Assembly: GCA_021741465.1 (NCBI GenBank)
Contig: JAIOXV010000004.1
Coordinates: 1-53,998, forward strand
Direction of reading: 5' to 3'
DNA: 53,998 nucleotides
Source: Paracoccaceae bacterium
GTDB taxonomy: Bacteria; Pseudomonadota; Alphaproteobacteria; Rhodobacterales; Rhodobacteraceae
The position numbers and the translations under genes were made by a program. Shown piece after piece: positions 47,965-53,998 of the stretch (the first letter of the stretch is position 1; each line of letters begins with the position of its first letter). The notes beneath the pieces are model-generated. The model saw only the letters and a list, made by a program, of their open reading frames with translations. It ran no database searches and was not told the origin of the DNA.

Positions 47965-50064
47965 TCAGTTCCCTTTCCCGTTGCGGCTGATGACAATATC
48001 CCCAAGGCGCATCACGGTGGCGGTGTAGCCTTTGGGGATCACGGTGGTTGAGTTCTTTTGTGTAACGATCGCCGGGCCCGTCACCTCATCGGCGGCTTTG
48101 AGCTTGGACCGATCAAAGCGCGGCGTTTCCAAGGTTTGGCCATCGTCAAAGGTGGTCATCCGCGAATAAAGGGCGGCGTCCGACGGGTTTCTGCGCCCGC
48201 CCTTTTCCAAGGCAGGCAGGCGCAACGTATCGGCCGAAGCCGTACCGATCAGCCGCAAGGTGACAACCTCTACCGCCTGATCCTCGAATGCGTGGCCATA
48301 TTCGGTGCGATGGGCGGCGTAGAAGGCCTTGGCGACATCTTCGGCTGTTTTGGCCGTGAAGGCACCCGGCGGTACATCGACCCGCAGTTCAAACCCCTGC
48401 CCCACATAGCGACATTCCGCAATGCGTTCAAAGCGTTGGGCGGCAGCAGGGATGAGATCGCTGTCCAATTGGGCCTTTGCCTCGGACTCAAGCTTGTCAA
48501 AAATGGCACCGATATTGGCAAAGCTGCTGGTATCGCCCGCTTGCAAGATCGACAGTGCAGAGCGGGTGAATTCATAGCGGGGTTCAGTGACCAACAGCCC
48601 CATCGCCGCCGTAATGCCGGGATGCAACGGAGAAATCACGTTCTTGGCCCAGATCGCTTCGCCCAGCGCGACGCCATGCAGCGGGCCCGCGCCGCCAAAG
48701 GCCATAAGGCTGAACCCGCGCGGGTCGATGCCGCGCGCGACCGAGTTGGATTCAATGGCAAGAGCCATATGATTGTTTATGATGCGCAAGACGCCCAAGG
48801 CAGCGTCCTTGACAGACAGACCCAACGGTTCCGCAAGTTTGGAGCGTATTGCAGCCTCTGCCAAAGCCGGGTCAATCTTCAGACCGCCTCCAAGAAACTG
48901 CTCGGGGTCAAGACGGCCCAGCACCACTTGGGCATCGGTCACGGTCGGCTCCACCCCGCCCTTGCCATAGCAAGCAGGCCCCGGCTCAGCACCCGCCGAA
49001 CGCGGCCCCACGCGGAAAGCCCCGCCGCTATCGACATAGGCAATGGAACCGCCGCCCGCGCCGATCGCATCAATGTCGATCATCGGCACCAGAACCGGCA
49101 TTTCCGCGACTTCGGTGTCGCGCGGGTTCTTGATGGTCAGGTTTCCGTCCCGGATCACCGAGATATCGGCAGAGGTACCGCCAATATCGATTGTAATCAC
49201 TTGGTGCTGGTCGCAGGCCTCACCCGTCCAGCGCCCACCGATTACGCCACCAGCAGGGCCAGACAGCAACAGCCCGACAGGGGCTTTTGCGGCCTGTTCG
49301 ACTGTGGAAACACCACCGTTGGACTGCATCATGCGGACATATGCGTTCACACCTGCCTCTCGCAAGCGGCGTTGCAAATTGTCCAGATAGCCCGCCGTGC
49401 GTGGCCCGATATAGGCGTTCATCGCGGCGGTCGAAAAGCGTTCATATTCGCGCATTGTGTTGACCACCTCGCATGAGGCGCAGATGAACGCATCCGGCAT
49501 CACACGCTTGACGATCTCTTTGGCCATCAATTCATGGTCATTGTTAAGGAAAGAAAACAGGAAGCCGATGACGACCGCTTCCAACCCGCGCTCGGCGAAA
49601 AGTTCTGCGGCACGTTCGACCTCGTCAAGGTTCAACGGAACTTCGACATGGCCCGTCGGCGGCATGATCCGTTCGGTCACCGCGATCCGGTTGCGGCGCT
49701 TGACCAGCGGCGCGCTTTGCCACGGAACATCAAATTGCAACGAAAAGTTATGCGGCCGCTTGTGCCGAGCCATGTGCAGAATGTCACGAAAGCCCTTTGT
49801 GGTGATCATCCCCACTTCGGCGCCGTCGCGTTCAATGACGATATTGGTCGCGACGGTGGTGCCGTGAAACAGCGCATCGATTTGTCCCGGCTGAATGCCC
49901 GCAATCGCGCAGAGTTCGACCACACCTTGCACGACGCCGATCGACTGGTCCTGCGGCGTGCTGGACACTTTATGCACAAAAACTTCTTGCCGGCCGTCTG
50001 CCCCCACCGCCTCTAACACGAGGTCGGTAAAGGTTCCGCCGACGTCAACGCCTACTCTGAACAT
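47965..50064 (-). CDS. hydantoinase A / oxoprolinase family protein
   Basis: MFRVGVDVGGTFTDLVLE, FHGTTVATNIVIERDGAEVGMITTKGFRDIL, GLLLSGPAGGVIGG, TIDIGGTSADISVI, GGAGPLHGVALGE. Confidence 0.96.
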   Translation of the reverse strand: MFRVGVDVGGTFTDLVLEAVGADGRQEVFVHKVSSTPQDQSIGVVQGVVELCAIAGIQPGQIDALFHGTTVATNIVIERDGAEVGMITTKGFRDILHMARHKRPHNFSLQFDVPWQSAPLVKRRNRIAVTERIMPPTGHVEVPLNLDEVERAAELFAERGLEAVVIGFLFSFLNNDHELMAKEIVKRVMPDAFICASCEVVNTMREYERFSTAAMNAYIGPRTAGYLDNLQRRLREAGVNAYVRMMQSNGGVSTVEQAAKAPVGLLLSGPAGGVIGGRWTGEACDQHQVITIDIGGTSADISVIRDGNLTIKNPRDTEVAEMPVLVPMIDIDAIGAGGGSIAYVDSGGAFRVGPRSAGAEPGPACYGKGGVEPTVTDAQVVLGRLDPEQFLGGGLKIDPALAEAAIRSKLAEPLGLSVKDAALGVLRIINNHMALAIESNSVARGIDPRGFSLMAFGGAGPLHGVALGEAIWAKNVISPLHPGITAAMGLLVTEPRYEFTRSALSILQAGDTSSFANIGAIFDKLESEAKAQLDSDLIPAAAQRFERIAECRYVGQGFELRVDVPPGAFTAKTAEDVAKAFYAAHRTEYGHAFEDQAVEVVTLRLIGTASADTLRLPALEKGGRRNPSDAALYSRMTTFDDGQTLETPRFDRSKLKAADEVTGPAIVTQKNSTTVIPKGYTATVMRLGDIVISRNGKGN

Positions 50065-50123
50065 CTATAATCCCCCTGTGGTTGCGGGCGCGGCATAATG
50101 CCCAACCCCATTTTCAAACAGCA

Positions 50124-50978
50124 TCAGTCCCAATTCGCCTGTGCCTGCATACAAAGCCGGCCATCGGCCGCAGCCGTCCACAGGTCCAGACCGCCGTCGG
50201 TTGCGGTGGCAGCGTTCACCGTGAACGCGGCGCCATCCATCATCGGGCTGACACCGCGAAAGGTGAATGTCTTGGGCGGGTTGCCCCGCAACTGTGCGGC
50301 ATATTCAAGCATCATCGTGGCCTGCAGCGGCCCATGCACAACCAGACCCGTGTAACCTTCGGAAGTGATCGCATGATTGCGGTCGTAATGAATGCGATGG
50401 CCGTTGAAGGTGATGGCCGAATAGCGAAACAACAAAACGGGATCCGCCATGACGGAATAAGACCAGTGCGCCTTGGGCGCGTTCGGCACCGCTGGTGCCG
50501 GCGCATTTGGATCGCGTGGCGCGCGGTACACAATGTCGTGGCGCTCGGTCAGGATCGGCCCCTTTGGGCCAACAAATGCGTGATCGACAGCTACGAAACA
50601 CAGCGTTCCGCTGCGCCCCGTTTTGACGGTGACATCCTGCACCGTTGATGTGCGGGTGATAACATCGCCCACTCTGAAGCGGCCAAAAGAATCAATCCGC
50701 CCGCCCGCCCACATGCGATGGGGCAAAGGTACCGGCGGCAACAACCCGCCACGTTTTGGGTGGCCATCCAGCCCCAATTGCGACATGGGCCGGGTTTCCG
50801 GAGCCAGGCACCAGTGAATGGCAAGCGGGGCAAGGTCACCAAGATCACGTTCGGGGTTTGGATCGTTCAGCACAGCCAGATAGCCGGCAACCAGCCGAGG
50901 CGAAACGGTGTCCTGGGCTGTCGCGGTACGGCCGATCCATTGGCGCAGATGGTCCACATCAAGAGCGGCATCGCTCAT
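50124..50978 (-). CDS. MaoC/FAS1-like hydratase-dehydratase (mesaconyl/itaconyl-CoA hydratase-like)
   Basis: WIGRTATAQDTVSPRLVAGYLAVLNDP; MWAGGRIDSFGRFRVGDVITRTSTVQDV; GYTGLVVHGPLQATMMLEYA. Confidence 0.82.
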   Translation of the reverse strand: MSDAALDVDHLRQWIGRTATAQDTVSPRLVAGYLAVLNDPNPERDLGDLAPLAIHWCLAPETRPMSQLGLDGHPKRGGLLPPVPLPHRMWAGGRIDSFGRFRVGDVITRTSTVQDVTVKTGRSGTLCFVAVDHAFVGPKGPILTERHDIVYRAPRDPNAPAPAVPNAPKAHWSYSVMADPVLLFRYSAITFNGHRIHYDRNHAITSEGYTGLVVHGPLQATMMLEYAAQLRGNPPKTFTFRGVSPMMDGAAFTVNAATATDGGLDLWTAAADGRLCMQAQANWD

Positions 50979-52087
50979 TTGGTAAACTCCGCTCGAATAA
51001 GATCGGTGTGCTGACCCAATTCCGGCACCGGACCTGCAACAAGATCGCGCCTTAGTGGAGAAACCGCCCCTCGAAATGCGCCTCCGGCCACGTGACATTC
51101 CATGCGGCGCAAGGCGGGGTGGTTGGACAGATCGGCAACGGTGCTGACGCGCGACCAAGGAAGATCAGCCGCCTCTAGTACTGCGATCATTTCAGCTTGG
51201 GTTTTCCCTGCAAAGATTGGCTGGATAATGGCATCCAGTGCCTGCCGGTTGGCCACCCGGGCCGGATTATCCAAGAAACGCGGATCATTTGTCAGATCCG
51301 GACGCCCCAAGACCGAAGCGCAAAAGCGCACCCATTCTTGCGGCGACTGCACCACGGCCACCACATCGCCATCAGCACAGGCGTAAGACCCGTAGGGAAA
51401 TATAGCCGCATGGCTCAGACCAACCCGCGCCGTGTCGCGCTGCGCGTAATCGTAATGCAACAAGGGAACAGACATCAGATCGGCCATGGTATCGAACATG
51501 GCGATTTCAATCGCCTTGCCTTTTCCAGTCAGCCCCCGTTCCAACAGCGCCTCGAGCACTGCGGCATGTGCCGTCATGCCGGTCGCCACATCGGCCAGAG
51601 AGACGCCCACTTTGACCGGCGTGTCGGCGGTGCCGGTCACAGCACAAAGCCCGCTTTCTGCCTGGATCAGCATGTCATAGGCGCGCATGTCGCGCGATGC
51701 GGTGTCTTGCCCATAGCCCACGATGTCGACGGCAATGATGGTGGGAAACCGCGCCACCAGATCAGCCGCACCAAGGCCCAAACGCGCCGCAGCACCAGGG
51801 GCAAGATTTTGGACAAAGATATCCGCTTGCGCCACCATTGCCTCAACCACGGCGCGGTCAGCGTCGTCCTTTATGTCAAGTTTAGCGCTTTCTTTGCCGC
51901 GGTTCAGCCAGGCAAAATAGGCGCTGGTGCCATGAATAGCGCGGTCATAATGGCGCGCAGTATCGCCGGTTTCGCGTTCAATCTTGACCACGCGCGCACC
52001 CGCATCTGCCAGCCGCACCGTGCACGCGGGGGCTGCCACCGCCTGTTCGATCGAGACCACAAAAAGACCTGACAGCGGCCCGCCCAT
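50975..52087 (-). CDS. CaiB/BaiF family CoA-transferase
   Basis: GLFVVSIEQAVAAPACTVRLADAGARVVKIERETGDTARHYDR, LNRGKESAKLDIK, YDMLIQAESGL, GKAIEIAMFDTMADLM. Confidence 0.95.
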   Translation of the reverse strand: MGGPLSGLFVVSIEQAVAAPACTVRLADAGARVVKIERETGDTARHYDRAIHGTSAYFAWLNRGKESAKLDIKDDADRAVVEAMVAQADIFVQNLAPGAAARLGLGAADLVARFPTIIAVDIVGYGQDTASRDMRAYDMLIQAESGLCAVTGTADTPVKVGVSLADVATGMTAHAAVLEALLERGLTGKGKAIEIAMFDTMADLMSVPLLHYDYAQRDTARVGLSHAAIFPYGSYACADGDVVAVVQSPQEWVRFCASVLGRPDLTNDPRFLDNPARVANRQALDAIIQPIFAGKTQAEMIAVLEAADLPWSRVSTVADLSNHPALRRMECHVAGGAFRGAVSPLRRDLVAGPVPELGQHTDLIRAEFTK

Positions 52088-52088
52088 G

Positions 52089-53264
52089 TCAGTACGACCT
52101 TGGCAGGCCAAGCACATGCTCGGCCAAGTGGGACAGGATAAGATTGGTCGAGACGGGGGCGACCTGATACAATCGTGCCTCGCGGAATTTACGTTCGATG
52201 TCGTATTCCTCGGCAAACCCAAAACCGCCATGGGTTTGCACGCAGGCCTCTGCCGCGGCCCACGAGGCTTCTGCGGCAAGCATTTTTGCCATGTTCGCCT
52301 CAGCACCGCAGTCTTTGCCGGCCTCAAACAAGGCTGCGGCATGTTTAACCATCAGCTCTGCCGCACGCATCTGCGCATAAGCGCGCGCTATCGGGAATTG
52401 GATGCCTTGGTTTTGGCCTATCGCCCGTCCAAAAACCTTGCGTTCATTGGCATAGTCCGTGGCCTTTGAGATGAACCACTTGGCATCGCCGATACATTCG
52501 GACCCGATCAGAATGCGCTCGGCGTTCATCCCTGACAGAATGTAGCGAAACCCCTTGCCCTCTTCGCCAATCAGATTTTCGGCGGGAACGGGAACATTGT
52601 CAAAGAACACCTCGGTGGTCGAATGGTTCATCATGGTGCGGATCGGGCGGATGGTCATGCCATTTTCAAGCGCATGTTTCATGTCAACGATGAAAACCGA
52701 CAATCCGTCCGTGCGCTTGGCGACTTGGTCTTTTGGCGTTGTGCGCGCCAAAAGCAGCATCAAATCGGAATGTTCTGCGCGGCTTGTCCAAATCTTTTGG
52801 CCCGACACCACGTAATGGTCACCCTGCCGTTGGGCAAAGGTCGTGATCGAACTGGTATCCGTGCCACTGCCAGGTTCGGTCACGCCAAAGGCCTGCAGCC
52901 GCAGGGCACCAGAGGCAATCTGCGGCAAGTAGCGGTTCTTTTGCGCCTCTGAGCCATGGCGCAGCAGGCTGCCCATGATGTACATCTGCGCGTGGCAAGC
53001 CGCGCCATTCGCGCCAGCCCGCTGGATTTCTTCAAGGACCGCCGCCGCGGCAGAGAGACCCAAGCCGGCACCGCCGTAAGCTTCGGGGATCAGCGCAGCC
53101 AGATAGCCTGCTTTTGTCAAGGCTTGAACAAAATCAGTTGGATAGGCCGATTCCCGATCCATCTGGCGCCAATAGGCGCCGGGAAATTGCGCGCAAAGCC
53201 GCGCCACCGCATCACGGATATCGGCGTATGGATCAGTGTCTTCCGGCTGAGCATGGCGCATCAT
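52089..53264 (-). CDS. acyl-CoA dehydrogenase family protein
   Basis: LRLQAFGVTEPGSGTDTSSITTFA, YVVSGQKIWTSRAEHSDLMLLLART, QTHGGFGFAEEYDIERKFREARLYQVAPVSTNLILSHLAEHVLGLPRSY. Confidence 0.95.
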   Translation of the reverse strand: MMRHAQPEDTDPYADIRDAVARLCAQFPGAYWRQMDRESAYPTDFVQALTKAGYLAALIPEAYGGAGLGLSAAAAVLEEIQRAGANGAACHAQMYIMGSLLRHGSEAQKNRYLPQIASGALRLQAFGVTEPGSGTDTSSITTFAQRQGDHYVVSGQKIWTSRAEHSDLMLLLARTTPKDQVAKRTDGLSVFIVDMKHALENGMTIRPIRTMMNHSTTEVFFDNVPVPAENLIGEEGKGFRYILSGMNAERILIGSECIGDAKWFISKATDYANERKVFGRAIGQNQGIQFPIARAYAQMRAAELMVKHAAALFEAGKDCGAEANMAKMLAAEASWAAAEACVQTHGGFGFAEEYDIERKFREARLYQVAPVSTNLILSHLAEHVLGLPRSY

Positions 53265-53651
53265 GGTGGCCTTTCGGGCTTTCCACCTGACCAAAGCCGC
53301 TGCGTGGCGACAACAGAAGTCCCCAACGCGGGATTTCAGTTATGCTTTTCCGGCATATCAGGCACTGCGTGGCCGAAAATATCGTGCAGCACCGCCATCA
53401 GATCGTGCAACCGCGCCGTTCGTGCCCGGCCAGGACCGCGTAGGTGCAAGGTAAATTGGCCGCTTTTTGCTCTGCCTTCGTCTTGGCAAGCGTGGCGAAG
53501 GGCCTGTCAAGGTCAAGAATGTTGCCCGTAGGTCAGGTTTTCGAAGATTTTTTTCGCTGAATGCTGTGGTAGCAGTTTCTCAGAACACAAACTGTCGCTA
53601 TGGAGAAAAGGAACCCCCGATTCAGGGTGGTTGGGGAACCAAGGCGCTGCC

Positions 53652-53998
53652 ATGCCGATGACCAGATCGAAAATGCTTCCCGGGCTCGGACTGGGGTTGA
53701 TCGTGCTGCTGGCAGCCTGCGCAGGCGCGCCGCGCAGTGCCGGATTGCAATCTGAAGTCTTGGCCACCAGCACCGCTGTCGGGAAATCGGCGGTTGCAGA
53801 TACGCTTCCACAAGAATTCGCGGTTGAACCGATCACCCGAGACAGCCTTGGCCGCTATGCTGGCTGGCCGGCGCAAAGCCAAAGCCGCGGCTATAGCTGG
53901 CCCAAAGGGCGCGGCGGTCAGGCGCGCCAGATCAACCCAGGTGACAAGATAAGCATTTCGGTCTGGGTCAGTGAAGACAACAGCCTGCTGACCGCACC
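53652..53998 (+). CDS. polysaccharide biosynthesis/export lipoprotein, Wza-like (3' end outside window)
   Basis: MPMTRSKMLPGLGLGLIVLLAACAGAP (lipobox); ARQINPGDKISISVWVSEDNSLLTA matches the start of a polysaccharide export domain. Confidence 0.75.
   Translation, partial: MPMTRSKMLPGLGLGLIVLLAACAGAPRSAGLQSEVLATSTAVGKSAVADTLPQEFAVEPITRDSLGRYAGWPAQSQSRGYSWPKGRGGQARQINPGDKISISVWVSEDNSLLTA

Noticed and set aside
48058-49476. 472-aa + strand ORF antisense to the hydantoinase A gene
   Set aside because: Low-complexity, Arg/Gly-rich translation. The opposite strand is a clear HyuA.
1-53998. CRISPR arrays, toxin-antitoxin pairs, restriction-modification or retron-like loci
   Set aside because: No regularly spaced repeats and no recognisable genes of those systems were found in either strand.

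Overview
This is a high-GC alphaproteobacterial chromosome segment. It is probably Rhodobacterales, inferred from a DUF3576-leuS-lptE-holA block and Rhodobacter-type porins. It mixes housekeeping genes (yggS, leuS, lptE, holA, mtaB, dapF, tRNA-Lys) with several co-directional catabolic/transport clusters. Four things stand out. (1) A porin-recombinase-porin cassette at 2281-5486: a start-less but otherwise intact porin and a complete porin face each other around a tyrosine recombinase. They share a perfect 27-bp inverted repeat in the signal-peptide codons, and one inversion there would restore a full reading frame to the silent copy. (2) A proteorhodopsin-like 7-TM protein (18311-19012) in which the Schiff-base Lys is Arg, the proton-acceptor Asp is Gly, the donor Glu is Ala and the TM3 Arg is His. 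It sits in a ~14 kb probable IclR-linked cluster with an oversized RbsABC-like transporter, flotillin, an SSS symporter, hydrolases and an alcohol dehydrogenase. (3) A polyamine-type ABC importer cluster with two different ATPases, one lacking the H-loop switch histidine. (4) A cytoplasmic (signal-less) paralogue of that importer's binding protein, overlapping the start of a GntR-type regulator that appears to carry two winged-helix domains. All calls come from reading the supplied sequence and translations. No database search was run.
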